In this document: positions 1 through 8,652 of the stretch, piece by piece
Numbering within the stretch: the first letter of the stretch is position 1
Layout of the letters: every line of letters starts with the position of its first letter
Source: ATZT02 sp964655115
GTDB taxonomy: Bacteria; Actinomycetota; Actinomycetes; S36-B12; UBA5976
Direction: 5' to 3'
Length of the DNA: 64,000 nt
Assembly: GCA_964655115.1 (NCBI GenBank)
Contig: CAZZKM010000002.1
Span: 25,119 to 89,118 of the forward strand
The notes under the pieces: generated by a model
Database searches by the model: none
What the model was told of the DNA's origin: nothing
Seen by the model: only the letters and a program-made list of their open reading frames with translations
Translations under genes and position numbers: made by a program

Positions 1-1031
1 AATTCATATGAGTTTTCTCGAACTTGTTTTGCTTCTTTTTCTAAAGCTTCAGGATCAGCACCTGTGGTTTGTTCTTGAATTTCTTCTTCAACAAGTTTTG
101 CTCTCTCAACTGCTAAAGATCGGGTGCCAAAAAATCTTTCTCTTAGTGAAGCTAATTTAAACCAAGTTTGTTGAGCAGTTTGAACTCTTGGAGTTGCTTC
201 TAGTAATAATCTTTCTAATTCTGATTCTCTTAATTTTTTTTCATTAATTTGTGATTCAACTACTGCTTGTTTTTCACGCAAAATTGTTTCATCAGCGACT
301 TCTTTCATCATGATTTCTCGCATTTGAGTTAAATCATCAGCAAGAATTCTTAACTTCGCATCTCTTAATTCTGCTTGAATTGTTTGTGCTTTTCTTGCCA
401 CATCTGCTTGTCTAGCTAATGGTTTTAATTGTCTTCTAATTTCAGTAGTTAAATCTTGCAAGCGAAGCATGTTTGCTTGAGTGGCTTCTAATTTTCTTTC
501 TGCTTTTTCTTTTCTTCTTCTATGTTTTAAAACTCCTGCTGCCTCTTCAATGAAGCCACGTCTTTCTTCAGGAGTTGCAGTTAAGACCGCAGAAACTTGT
601 CCCTGGCCAACAATTACGTGCATTTCTCGACCGATTCCAGAATCGGCTAACAATTCTTGAACATCTAATAGTCTTACTTGATTTCCATTAATCGCATATT
701 CAGATCCACCATTTCTAAATAAAGTTCTAGAAATAGTTACTTCGGAATATTCAATTGGTAATGCACCATCTGAATTATCAATTGTTAAAACAACTTCTGC
801 TCTGCCAAGTGGTGCTCTTCCTGCTGAACCAGAAAAAATAACGTCGTCCATTTTTCCACCGCGTAATGTTTTTGCACCTTGTTCACCCATTACCCATGCA
901 ATTGCATCAACGATGTTTGATTTACCAGAACCATTAGGACCAACAACAGCTGTAATTCCAGGTTCGAATTCTAAAGTTGTGGCAGAAGCAAATGATTTAA
1001 ATCCACGTAAGGTCAGACTCTTTAAATACAT
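1..1031 (-). CDS. smc: Chromosome segregation ATPase SMC, N-terminal part (cut by window edge)
   Basis: About 343 N-terminal residues are visible, starting with MYLKSLTLRGFKSF at an ATG ending at 1031 and running off the left edge without a stop. The head domain shows the ABC-type Walker A GPNGSGKSN at about residues 31-39, then the GEQGAKTLRGGKM segment around the Q-loop, and GRAPLGRAEVVLT. From about residue 160 the chain becomes a Glu/Lys/Arg-rich coiled coil, as in SMC arms. SMC dimers with ScpA and ScpB organise and help segregate the chromosome. It lies 49 bases downstream of mutM on the same strand, in the classical actinobacterial rnc-mutM-smc order. The hinge and C-terminal head lie outside the window. 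Confidence 0.96.
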   Translation of the reverse strand, partial: MYLKSLTLRGFKSFASATTLEFEPGITAVVGPNGSGKSNIVDAIAWVMGEQGAKTLRGGKMDDVIFSGSAGRAPLGRAEVVLTIDNSDGALPIEYSEVTISRTLFRNGGSEYAINGNQVRLLDVQELLADSGIGREMHVIVGQGQVSAVLTATPEERRGFIEEAAGVLKHRRRKEKAERKLEATQANMLRLQDLTTEIRRQLKPLARQADVARKAQTIQAELRDAKLRILADDLTQMREIMMKEVADETILREKQAVVESQINEKKLRESELERLLLEATPRVQTAQQTWFKLASLRERFFGTRSLAVERAKLVEEEIQEQTTGADPEALEKEAKQVRENSYE

Positions 1032-1080
1032 GAATCGACCTCCCTGAATTAATCATTTGTTTTTCTACTACCTTCCAACT

Positions 1081-1953
1081 CTATCTATGAGCCTTAAGTC
1101 GAGGTTGGCAATTTGGGCAAATTGTTGAACTTCTGTTGTTAGAAAACGCTTCTTTTTCCATTTTGAATTCACACCTGTAACACCTTTCACCTACACGACC
1201 ATAAGCCTTTAAATCGTTTTCGAAATAACCACTTTCACCATTGACGTCAATATAGAGATCATCAAAGGAAGTGCCACCTTTTTTTAGAGCTTTTTTCATG
1301 ACTTTTTTAGCCGCTTGAAGTATTTCAATTATTTTTTCTTCACTTATATCTTCGCAAATATTTGCCCAATGCGTTTTTGCTTCCCATAATGCTTCATCAA
1401 CATATATATTTCCGATACCAGAAACTAATTCTTGATTTAAAAGAGCTAGTTTAATACCTGTTTTTCTTCTTTTTATATTTGAAACTACTTCATTTAAATT
1501 AAAACTTTTTTCCAATAAATCAGGAGCGATATGAAAAGCAGATTCGGGTACTAATCTTTTATCTTTTGCTTCAACTAGTTCCTCTAAATTCATCCATCCG
1601 AAAGTTCTTTGATCACAAAAATGAAGAGATTTTTTGTAATTTTTAAAATCAATAACTACCCTGGCATGCTTACTTGGCTTTTCATTTTTATCAATTAAAA
1701 GCATTTGACCACTCATTCCCAGATGAGCACTTAGTGCAAGATTTCTACCCTTAATTTCTAACCAGAAAAATTTTCCTCTTCGCTCAACTGACTTGATAGT
1801 CATTCCAACTAAAGTATTTTCAAATGTTTTTATACTTTTAGAAAAATTTCTCAGTGCTCTTTTATTTCTTACTTTTGCTTGACTTATGGTCTTATTGATT
1901 AAGAATTTTTCTAGACCTTTTCTAACAACTTCAACTTCTGGTAATTCAGGCAT
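1081..1953 (-). CDS. mutM: Formamidopyrimidine-DNA glycosylase (Fpg/MutM)
   Basis: This 290-residue bifunctional glycosylase/AP lyase removes 8-oxoguanine and ring-opened purines in base excision repair. The N terminus MPELPEVE carries the catalytic Pro2 and Glu3, which are exposed after Met removal. The helix-two-turn-helix region has GIGNIYVDEALW, and the C-terminal zinc finger has four cysteines (CYRC and CPNC pairs). The length is normal for the family. The ATG follows the rnc stop codon directly with no spacer, so it is translationally coupled to rnc. The C-terminal zinc finger favours Fpg over endonuclease VIII-like paralogues. Confidence 0.97.
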   Translation of the reverse strand: MPELPEVEVVRKGLEKFLINKTISQAKVRNKRALRNFSKSIKTFENTLVGMTIKSVERRGKFFWLEIKGRNLALSAHLGMSGQMLLIDKNEKPSKHARVVIDFKNYKKSLHFCDQRTFGWMNLEELVEAKDKRLVPESAFHIAPDLLEKSFNLNEVVSNIKRRKTGIKLALLNQELVSGIGNIYVDEALWEAKTHWANICEDISEEKIIEILQAAKKVMKKALKKGGTSFDDLYIDVNGESGYFENDLKAYGRVGERCYRCEFKMEKEAFSNNRSSTICPNCQPRLKAHR

Positions 1954-2625
1954 TTATTTTTGTTTTAAGTCTTGAAATGCTAATGCTGCAGCTTTTTGTT
2001 CAGCTTCTTTTTTACTTTTTCCCAATCCGTGAGCAAAAACTAAGTCACCAACTTTAACTTTGGCGCTAAAACTTTTATCGTGATCAGGGCCTGATTGTTC
2101 AATTAAATATTCAATAGAGCCTAAATTTTTACTTGCCACAAGTTCAGTCAAACTTGTTTTCCAATCAAGTGCTTCACCAAGTTCAGCACTTGCAGCAATT
2201 ATGGGAGCAAATAATTGCAAAATAACTTCACTTGATTTTTCAATTCCGTGTTCTACATAAATTGCACCAATTATTGCCTCTAGTGCATCTGCCAAAATAC
2301 TTGATTTATCTTTTCCTCCAGTTGCTTCTTCACCTTTGCCTAAAAGAAGAAATTCTCCCAGTCCAAGAGTTCTTGCCACATCCGCTAAAGCTTTGGCATT
2401 CACAACTGCTGCTCTTAATTTAGCTAGTTGACCCTCTTCAGCATCTGGATTTTTTCTATAGAGTTCATCTGTAACAACTAAACCTAAAACTGAATCACCT
2501 AAAAACTCTAAACGTTCATTAGTAGGGATTCCGCCATTTTCATAAGAAAAAGAACGATGAGTAATTGCTTGTTTTAATAATTTTTCTGAAACTTCAACGC
2601 CTAAGCGCGTAACTAATTCGCGCAT
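1954..2625 (-). CDS. rnc: Ribonuclease III
   Basis: This double-strand-specific endoribonuclease processes rRNA precursors and structured mRNAs. The RNase III signature NERLEFLGDSVL is near residue 37, a second acidic cluster (DALEAIIGAIY) is near residue 115, and a dsRNA-binding domain covers roughly the last 70 residues, ending GKSKKEAEQKAAALAF. The sequence reads GTG-ATG at the start. I chose the ATG at 2625, though the GTG one codon earlier cannot be excluded. It follows rpmF by 14 bases and abuts mutM, giving rpmF-rnc-mutM-smc. Confidence 0.96.
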   Translation of the reverse strand: MRELVTRLGVEVSEKLLKQAITHRSFSYENGGIPTNERLEFLGDSVLGLVVTDELYRKNPDAEEGQLAKLRAAVVNAKALADVARTLGLGEFLLLGKGEEATGGKDKSSILADALEAIIGAIYVEHGIEKSSEVILQLFAPIIAASAELGEALDWKTSLTELVASKNLGSIEYLIEQSGPDHDKSFSAKVKVGDLVFAHGLGKSKKEAEQKAAALAFQDLKQK

Positions 2626-2639
2626 CACAACTTACTTAT

Positions 2640-2813
2640 TTATGGATTTGTAACTTGACGTTTTGCATATGTTCCACAGTTTGGACAAGCTCTGTGTGGA
2701 ACTTTTTCAGTTCTGCAACGATCACATAAAACTAAAGTTGGAGCAGTTGCTTTCCATTGAGAACGGCGATGACGAGTATTCGCACGAGACATTTTTCGCT
2801 TTGGTACTGGCAC
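2640..2813 (-). CDS. rpmF: 50S ribosomal protein L32 (bL32)
   Basis: A 57-residue gene reading MPVPKRKMSRANTRHRR at its start and ending YAKRQVTNP. Start GTG at 2811-2813, six bases after the yceD stop; stop TAA at 2640-2642. The N terminus PVPKRKMSR and the paired cysteines DRC and PNC (C30, C33, C43, C46) are diagnostic of the zinc-binding form of L32, part of the large ribosomal subunit. The order yceD-rpmF-rnc is widely conserved. The cysteines are intact, so this is the C-plus (zinc-dependent) paralogue. Confidence 0.93.
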   Translation of the reverse strand: MPVPKRKMSRANTRHRRSQWKATAPTLVLCDRCRTEKVPHRACPNCGTYAKRQVTNP

Positions 2814-2819
2814 TTTGGT

Positions 2820-3359
2820 TTACATCTCTTTCTTTAACTGCGACAGTATTGACCATCGCGGATCTATTATTTCATGCTTGTGTTCTGGATTCTCATCGAG
2901 ACGAATTCCACACTGGGCACAAAGTCCAAGACAATCATCTTTGCAAAGAGGTCGTGTTGGTAATTCAAGTACCACCGCATCTATGAGGGCCGGCTCAAGA
3001 TTTAGCAAATCACCTTGCAATTGTCTAACCTCATCTTCTTCATTTTCATTTAATTCTTTATCTTCATAAAGATAAAGCTCCGTAATGTATGGACTAATTT
3101 CGAAATGGATTGGGTCTAAACACCTTGAACATTCTGCTTCGAATTCTAAATTTATATTTCCGGTAACTAAAACACCTTCCACAACAGATTCTAAAAATAA
3201 GTCAAGTTCTACTTCATGTTCTTTTTCAATTACCACAGGACCATTGCTCAAAGAATTTGGTAATTTAACTTTTAAATTTATTTTCTTTGATTCACCAGCT
3301 CTTCTAGGTAATTCGTGCACATCAAGAACTAGTGGATCTCTTGGATCCAATTTCTTCAT
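2820..3359 (-). CDS. YceD/DUF177 family protein
   Basis: A 179-residue member of the DUF177 (YceD) family, which nearly always sits beside rpmF and has been linked to 23S rRNA accumulation or ribosome assembly in other bacteria. Visible family hallmarks are CSRCLDPI in the middle and a C-terminal cysteine cluster CKDDCLGLCAQCG, both possible metal sites, followed by DPRWSILSQLK. The biochemical activity is not established. It starts three bases after the sepIVA stop and ends six bases before rpmF, so it is inside one operon. Confidence 0.9.
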   Translation of the reverse strand: MKKLDPRDPLVLDVHELPRRAGESKKINLKVKLPNSLSNGPVVIEKEHEVELDLFLESVVEGVLVTGNINLEFEAECSRCLDPIHFEISPYITELYLYEDKELNENEEDEVRQLQGDLLNLEPALIDAVVLELPTRPLCKDDCLGLCAQCGIRLDENPEHKHEIIDPRWSILSQLKKEM

Positions 3360-3362
3360 TCT

Positions 3363-3827
3363 TTATCTCAAATCTTGGGGATAATTGCTACTTATTTTTT
3401 CTCTTCCCCGTCTTACAACTTGAATTGTTTTTTGCAATGATGCTTCAAAATTTGCAAGTCGAGCATCAATATATTGATCAGTTTCTAATCTCATTTTTGA
3501 TAATTCTTCATCTACTTGTTTCAAAATATCTTGTGCTCGTAAATTTGCTTCCTGCACAATTTCAGTTTGAGAAATGAGTCTATTTGCTTCATGCTTTGCC
3601 TCATCAATAATGGCTTGTCCTGCTAATCTGCCCTCATTCATTACTGCTTCTTTGTTTTCTAATAAATGTTGAGCATGCAAAATATCTGGTGGCAGTTTTG
3701 CTTTTAATTCATTCAAAAGATTAGTCATTTCTTGTCTATTAACTAAAGCACCGTCTCGAGATAATGGCACAGAACGAGCTTCTTGAATTTCGTTCAAAAT
3801 TCTTTCAATTATTTCTAAGGATTCCAT
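3363..3827 (-). CDS. sepIVA: SepIVA-like DivIVA-family coiled-coil septation protein
   Basis: A 154-residue, mostly helical, Glu/Lys/Gln-rich protein beginning MESLEIIERILNEIQEARSV. The N-terminal 40 residues, including PLSRDGALVNRQEM, resemble the actinobacterial DivIVA-domain protein called SepIVA in mycobacteria (Rv2927c group), needed for septation and polar growth. The rest is a long coiled coil ending in a basic segment (VVRRGREKISS). Position next to yceD and rnc matches the Mycobacterium tuberculosis order Rv2927c-Rv2926c-Rv2925c. The assignment rests on this context plus the coiled-coil pattern. A generic DivIVA/Wag31-like protein is the alternative. Confidence 0.75.
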   Translation of the reverse strand: MESLEIIERILNEIQEARSVPLSRDGALVNRQEMTNLLNELKAKLPPDILHAQHLLENKEAVMNEGRLAGQAIIDEAKHEANRLISQTEIVQEANLRAQDILKQVDEELSKMRLETDQYIDARLANFEASLQKTIQVVRRGREKISSNYPQDLR

Positions 3828-4304
3828 TTACTTTTTATACTTCTTTCTTAATTCTTCTTGTACTTTTTGAGGAACTAAATTAGCAATATCTCCTCCATGT
3901 CTTGCTACCTCTCGGACCAGACTTGAGGAAAGGAATGAATATAAAGGATTGGTTGCTACAAAAAGTGTTTCAATTTCGCCTAATTGGTAGTTCATTTGTG
4001 ACATCTGTAATTCATAATCAAAATCACTGACTGCGCGTAGTCCTTTAACAATGGCGGTGACTCCATTATCTTTACAAAAATCAACTAAAAGCCCATCAAA
4101 AGTAGCAACTGTGACGTTGTTCAAATGTTTAACAGAATCCTTGATTAATTCAACTCTTTCTTCAATTGAAAACAAACCATTCTTTGAATGATTGACCAAT
4201 ACCGCCACCACGACTTCTTGTGCTAAATCTGCAGCTCTTTTAAAAACGTCTATGTGACCATTGGTTACCGGATCAAATGATCCTGGGCAAACTACTTTTT
4301 GCAT
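3828..4304 (-). CDS. coaD: Phosphopantetheine adenylyltransferase
   Basis: CoaD adenylates 4'-phosphopantetheine to dephospho-CoA, the penultimate step of coenzyme A synthesis. The nucleotidyltransferase motif CPGSFDPVTNGH (the T/HxGH motif) is at the N terminus, and SFLSSSLVREVA, the ISSTxVR-like motif, is near residue 128. The reading frame extends five codons upstream, but the ATG at 4302-4304 (MQKVVCPGSFDP) gives the family start. It still overlaps the rsmD stop by 13 bases, so the pair is translationally coupled. Final length 158 residues, typical for the enzyme. Confidence 0.96.
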   Translation of the reverse strand: MQKVVCPGSFDPVTNGHIDVFKRAADLAQEVVVAVLVNHSKNGLFSIEERVELIKDSVKHLNNVTVATFDGLLVDFCKDNGVTAIVKGLRAVSDFDYELQMSQMNYQLGEIETLFVATNPLYSFLSSSLVREVARHGGDIANLVPQKVQEELRKKYKK

Positions 4305-4861
4305 ACTTGACCGTACCAAACTGTTGTGTCGCCATAAGATTTATCTCTCAAACTTTCGAAGCCATCTGGCCAAACAAACTCTTTTATGGCTTTACTAGTT
4401 TCAACCACCAAGATGGCATCGGCAGAAAACCAAGAATTTTTTAAACCTAGATTTAAGACTTTTGAAATATCGCTTAAAGAATAGTCATATGGTGGATCCA
4501 TAAAAATTAAATGAAATGGTGCATGAAATTTATGTGCCGGTGGTGTATTTAATAGTGTTTCAACTTTAACTTCGCTTACATTTGCTTCAATATTTAAATC
4601 TTTTAAATTTGAAGAAATTATCTGGCATGCCGATTTATTGGAATCAACAAATAAAGCATTTTTTGCCCCCCGTGATATTGCTTCAATTCCCAAAGCACCA
4701 CTTCCTGCATAAAGATCTAAAACATTTAATTCTTCAATAGCGTCAAGTGAAACTAAGGATGAAAAAATTGCTTCTCTAACTCGATCAAGAGTTGGCCTTG
4801 TTCCTGATTCAGGAACTTTAATTCGTCTGCCTCGATATTCTCCGGCAATAATTCTGGTCAT
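4292..4861 (-). CDS. rsmD: 16S rRNA (guanine(966)-N(2))-methyltransferase RsmD
   Basis: A 189-residue Rossmann methyltransferase. The N terminus MTRIIAGEYRGRRI with RPTLDRVREAIFSSL is the RsmD signature, the SAM site VLDLYAGSGALGIEA is near residue 46, and the catalytic motif FMDPPYDY is near residue 120. It methylates G966 of 16S rRNA during 30S assembly. It starts directly after the recG stop and overlaps coaD. The recG-rsmD-coaD order is typical of Actinobacteria. Confidence 0.95.
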   Translation of the reverse strand: MTRIIAGEYRGRRIKVPESGTRPTLDRVREAIFSSLVSLDAIEELNVLDLYAGSGALGIEAISRGAKNALFVDSNKSACQIISSNLKDLNIEANVSEVKVETLLNTPPAHKFHAPFHLIFMDPPYDYSLSDISKVLNLGLKNSWFSADAILVVETSKAIKEFVWPDGFESLRDKSYGDTTVWYGQVCKK

Positions 4862-7066
4862 TTAATTTTTCTCCAAAAACTCTGTTTCTGCTTCTTTTTC
4901 AATATCTAATACTGCTTTTTGCAGAGCAGGAGCGTTATTTAAAGTCATATCTTGTTCAATTAACTTTTTACAAGCATCTCTTGCCTTTTCAACAATTTCT
5001 ATATCTTTTACAACTTGGAGAAGTTTTAAAGAAGATTTTTTACCAGATTGCCTTGAGCCTAAGACATTTCCTTCTCTTCTAATTTCTAAATCTAATTGAG
5101 ATAATTCAAAGCCATTTGTTGTTGCAGCAACTGCTGTTAAACGATCGCGAGCAAGAGAATCTTCTGGACTTTCAGTTACAAAAATACATAAGCCAGGATT
5201 ATTTCCTCTACCAATTCTTCCTCTTAATTGATGAAGTTGACTTACTCCAAATCGATCAGCATCAAGAATTATCATCATCGTGGCATTAGGAACATCCACA
5301 CCTACTTCAATTACTGTGGTTGAAACTAAAACGTCAAGTCCATCTTTACTTGTTGGACCTAAGTTAAAACGTCTCATGATGTCATCTTTTTCTTCACTTG
5401 ACATGCGTCCATGCAATATTCCAACTTTGACATCTTTTAATGGACCACCACTTAACATCGGAGCAACTTCTAAAACTGCTAAAGGTGGACGTTTTTCATC
5501 TTCACTATTTATATTTGTGTCTTCTTCTCCAACTTCACCACCAATTCTTGGACAAACTATGTAAACCTGATGACCTTTCTTAACTTCTTCGACTGCTCTT
5601 TGCCACGCTCTTTCTAAATGTGTTGGTTTTTCTAATGAATAAACCACATGAGTTGTGATTGGACTTCTGCCTTTTGGTAATTCTTCTAATGAACAAATAT
5701 CTAAATCACCAAATACAGTCATGGCAACAGTTCTTGGAATTGGAGTTGCAGTCATTACTAATACGTGTGGTCTTTTATCTCCAGGAGATTTTTGCGCTAA
5801 AGCTGCACGTTGTTCCACTCCAAAGCGGTGTTGTTCATCAACTACGACAAGAGCTAAATCTTTAAATGAAACTCCTTCTTGAATTAATGCATGAGTTCCT
5901 ACCACAATTCCTGCATCACCATTTTTTACACTTGCCAAAACTTGATTTCTATTTGCTCCCGTAACCGAACCTGTAAGTAATTCAACTTTGGTTCCCTCTT
6001 GATTACCACCTAATTCACCTTTTGTTGCTAAATCTCCCAGTAATTTTTTTATTGTTCGAAAATGTTGTCCAGCTAAAACCTCAGTAGGAGCAAGTAACGC
6101 AGTTTGGCCTCCTGCATCAACTGCGGCAAGCATGGCTCTTAATGCCACAATTGTTTTTCCACTTCCCACATCTCCTTGCAATAAACGATGCATGGGGTGA
6201 GTTTGGTTAATTTCTTTAAAAAGTAATTCCCCAATTTCAATTTGACCTTGAGTTAATTCAAAGGGAAGTTTTGCATCAAATTTATCTAAGATTCCATCTT
6301 TTTTAGCTTTTCGAGCAGTTGCAGGAAGTAGTGATTCTTTTGCTTTTCTTTGCATTAATACTGTTTGCAAAACAAAAGCCTCATCAAATTTTAACCTTTC
6401 TAATGCTTTTGAAACTTGATCCAAAGTTTCAGGTTCATGAATTGAATAAATTGCCTCTTTAAAAGAAATTAAATCTAATTCATCTTGAATATCTTGTGGT
6501 ACTACATCATCTTCTGGTTTTAATTCAAGTTGATTAAGGACAAATTTGATTGCTTTACTAGTTCTCCAACTGGGCACATTAGCACTTGCTGGATACACCG
6601 GAATTAAAGCTTTTGCAAACATCTCAATCACATCAGGATCTGTTTCTTCACCTTGTTGAGCTGTCAAAATATATTCAGGATGAATTAATTGTTTTCGTCC
6701 TTTATACTCTTGAACTTTTCCAGCAAATAATCCTTGAACACCTTGGATTAATCTTTTTTTATGCATACTGGCCATCGCAAAAAAAGCTAAATCAATAGTT
6801 CTTCGACCATCTGTTACTACTACTTCTAATCTGGTAGTTCTTTTGCCTTTCATAGGAACTTCTTTAACACTTGCAATTTCTGCTAAAACTGTGGCATGTT
6901 CACCAATTTTTAAAGATTTTAAATCTGTTAATTCACCACGTTTGGCATATTTTCTTGGATAGTGACGAACCAAATCTTCCACAGTTTCATAACCAAATGC
7001 TGTGGACAAAAGTTTTGCTGATTTTCCGCCCATGACATCAACCAGCGAGGTTTTTAGTGAGACCAT
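4862..7066 (-). CDS. recG: ATP-dependent DNA helicase RecG
   Basis: This 734-residue superfamily 2 helicase remodels stalled forks and Holliday junctions. An N-terminal wedge/OB domain (GEHATVLAEIASVKEVPMKG) precedes Walker A GDVGSGKTIVALRAM, Walker B VVVDEQHRFGVEQR, the TATPIPRT motif, and a C-terminal helicase domain with QLRGRIGRG. The order of motifs and length match RecG. The ATG at 7064-7066 opens a divergent spacer towards rpmB. In many Actinobacteria a DAK-domain gene sits between rpmB and recG; none is present here. Confidence 0.97.
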   Translation of the reverse strand: MVSLKTSLVDVMGGKSAKLLSTAFGYETVEDLVRHYPRKYAKRGELTDLKSLKIGEHATVLAEIASVKEVPMKGKRTTRLEVVVTDGRRTIDLAFFAMASMHKKRLIQGVQGLFAGKVQEYKGRKQLIHPEYILTAQQGEETDPDVIEMFAKALIPVYPASANVPSWRTSKAIKFVLNQLELKPEDDVVPQDIQDELDLISFKEAIYSIHEPETLDQVSKALERLKFDEAFVLQTVLMQRKAKESLLPATARKAKKDGILDKFDAKLPFELTQGQIEIGELLFKEINQTHPMHRLLQGDVGSGKTIVALRAMLAAVDAGGQTALLAPTEVLAGQHFRTIKKLLGDLATKGELGGNQEGTKVELLTGSVTGANRNQVLASVKNGDAGIVVGTHALIQEGVSFKDLALVVVDEQHRFGVEQRAALAQKSPGDKRPHVLVMTATPIPRTVAMTVFGDLDICSLEELPKGRSPITTHVVYSLEKPTHLERAWQRAVEEVKKGHQVYIVCPRIGGEVGEEDTNINSEDEKRPPLAVLEVAPMLSGGPLKDVKVGILHGRMSSEEKDDIMRRFNLGPTSKDGLDVLVSTTVIEVGVDVPNATMMIILDADRFGVSQLHQLRGRIGRGNNPGLCIFVTESPEDSLARDRLTAVAATTNGFELSQLDLEIRREGNVLGSRQSGKKSSLKLLQVVKDIEIVEKARDACKKLIEQDMTLNNAPALQKAVLDIEKEAETEFLEKN

Positions 7067-7188
7067 TGTTAGTTCTTAGCCTAGAGTCAGTGGGTGGATT
7101 CTAGGTGCATTCAATGCCTTAGATAGGCTTTTTCAAGGTTAAATAAATAGTAAGAAAATAATTAATTTTTAAGGAGTGAAAAAAACTA

Positions 7189-7374
7189 GTGGCTGCTAAA
7201 TGTGATATCTGTGGCAAAGGCCCAGGTTTTGGTCATAAAGTTTCACACTCAAACATCAAAACTAAAAGACGTTTTAATCCAAACATTCAAAGAGTAAAAG
7301 CTTTAATCAAAGGCACTCCTAAACACGTTAATGTTTGTACTTCTTGCCTTCGCGCAGGAAAAGTAACTCGTTAA
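7189..7374 (+). CDS. rpmB: 50S ribosomal protein L28 (bL28)
   Basis: A 61-residue L28 with the zinc-binding cysteine pairs CDIC near the N terminus and CTSC near the C terminus, plus the family core NPNIQRVKALI. The start is GTG at 7189, supported by a clear Shine-Dalgarno AAGGAG at 7171-7176. It is transcribed away from recG. Its TAA stop at 7372-7374 is immediately followed by the opposing thiL stop, leaving no room for a terminator. The intact cysteines mark it as the zinc-dependent form. Confidence 0.96.
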   Translation: MAAKCDICGKGPGFGHKVSHSNIKTKRRFNPNIQRVKALIKGTPKHVNVCTSCLRAGKVTR

Positions 7375-8337
7375 TTAATACTTAAAATGATCATGGCCTT
7401 TAGGGCCTAAAAAGTGTTTGCCATCAATTGTTACTTCTGGTTTTCCTTCAAAAACTTCTCCAATAACTTTAAATCCATCTGGAATTTGTCTTGACCTTGG
7501 CAAAGTTGCCACAAACGCATGATCATCTCCCCCGGTCATAACCCAAATCATGGGATCAACATTTAAAGCAGCTGCAACATCAAGTATTTCTTGTTCAGGA
7601 ATTAAGGCAGTTGTTTTTAAATCAATATGAACTTCTGATGCTTTTGCTATGTGACCTAAATCTTGCATCAAACCATCAGAAACATCAATCATTGATGAAA
7701 CAAAATCTTTAGCAATCATTCCTGCGAAGTAGTTAACTTTTGGTCGTCGATGTGCATCACAAACTACTTTTGGAGATTTAAATCCTTTTCTTAATGCGTT
7801 TAAACCTGCTTCGGCCCAACCAAGTCGTCCTGCCATGATTACTAAATTTCCAGATTGCGCTCCACTTCTTTTTAGTGGTGCTTGCGATAATCCTGAATCA
7901 TTAATGTTTCCAAGGGCAGTAATTGATATAACTAATTTTTCTGATTTAGTGGTGTCGCCACCAACTACTGCAGCATTAACTAACGCAGCTTCTTCACAAA
8001 TTCCATCTACTAATTCAAGTAACCAATTAACTTTTGTGTGAGCTGGAATTGCTAAACCAATTAATAAAGCAGTTGGAGTAGCACCTGTTGCAATTAAATC
8101 TGCCAAGTTAGCAGCACTTGCTCTATGGCCAATATCTCTGGCACTTGACCATTCTGTTTTGAAATGCATACCTTCAACCAACATGTCTGTTGAAGCAACA
8201 ACTTGATTGTTATCTAAACGAACAATTGCGGCATCATCGCCTAAACCCAAAATCACTTGAGAGGCAGGTGCAAGACGAGATTTAAGTAATTCAACAAAGC
8301 CAAATTCGCCTAATTCGCCAATTGTTTCATCACTCAT
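7375..8337 (-). CDS. thiL: Thiamine-monophosphate kinase
   Basis: This 320-residue enzyme makes thiamine diphosphate, the cofactor needed by acetolactate synthase elsewhere in the window, from thiamine phosphate. Visible motifs are GLGDDAAIV (metal/ATP site, about residue 31), STDMLVEGMHF, NLADLIATGATP, VVGGDTTKS, MIDVSDGLMQDL and TGGDDHAF in the usual AIRS-family order. A good Shine-Dalgarno (AGAGGTGA) precedes the ATG. It faces rpmB with zero bases between the two stop codons and is divergent from the Lrp/AsnC-type gene. Confidence 0.96.
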   Translation of the reverse strand: MSDETIGELGEFGFVELLKSRLAPASQVILGLGDDAAIVRLDNNQVVASTDMLVEGMHFKTEWSSARDIGHRASAANLADLIATGATPTALLIGLAIPAHTKVNWLLELVDGICEEAALVNAAVVGGDTTKSEKLVISITALGNINDSGLSQAPLKRSGAQSGNLVIMAGRLGWAEAGLNALRKGFKSPKVVCDAHRRPKVNYFAGMIAKDFVSSMIDVSDGLMQDLGHIAKASEVHIDLKTTALIPEQEILDVAAALNVDPMIWVMTGGDDHAFVATLPRSRQIPDGFKVIGEVFEGKPEVTIDGKHFLGPKGHDHFKY

Positions 8338-8412
8338 CTAGATTCACCTCTTTTCAATTATCCAACTTAAATGTATGTTAAGTCCTTAAACACCTGAAAG
8401 AAAGTTGCACAT

Positions 8413-8649
8413 ATGAGCGTACAAGCCTACATTCTTGTCCAAACTGATGTTGGAAAATCTAACGAAGTAGCAAAAGCAATAAATGAAATCCAAGGTGTCA
8501 TGAATGCCGAACATGTAACAGGTCCATATGACGTAATTGTTCGAGCAGAAGCAAAGGACATGGATCAGTTAGCAAAAGTTGTCTTGACAAAAGTGCAAAC
8601 TGTTAAAGGTATTACTAGAACCCTTACTTGTCCAATAGTTAACTTGTAG
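8413..8649 (+). CDS. Stand-alone Lrp/AsnC ligand-binding (RAM) domain protein
   Basis: A 78-residue protein starting MSVQAYILVQTDVGK that is almost exactly one RAM/Lrp-type ligand-binding domain: a beta-alpha-beta-beta-alpha-beta pattern with the conserved VTGPYDVIVRAEAKD turn and a C-terminal TRTLTCPIVNL strand. It has no helix-turn-helix, so it cannot bind DNA the way Lrp does. Such single-domain proteins near thiL and ddl are common in Actinobacteria; they may bind an amino acid or join larger Lrp complexes, but the function is unknown. The ATG lies in a divergent region with thiL. Confidence 0.85.
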   Translation: MSVQAYILVQTDVGKSNEVAKAINEIQGVMNAEHVTGPYDVIVRAEAKDMDQLAKVVLTKVQTVKGITRTLTCPIVNL

Positions 8650-8652
8650 AAA

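Noticed and set aside
7078..7133. AGCCTA...TAGGCT with TTTTT upstream of rpmB as an L28 attenuator
   Set aside because: The stem is only six pairs over a long loop, and the promoter may lie downstream of it.
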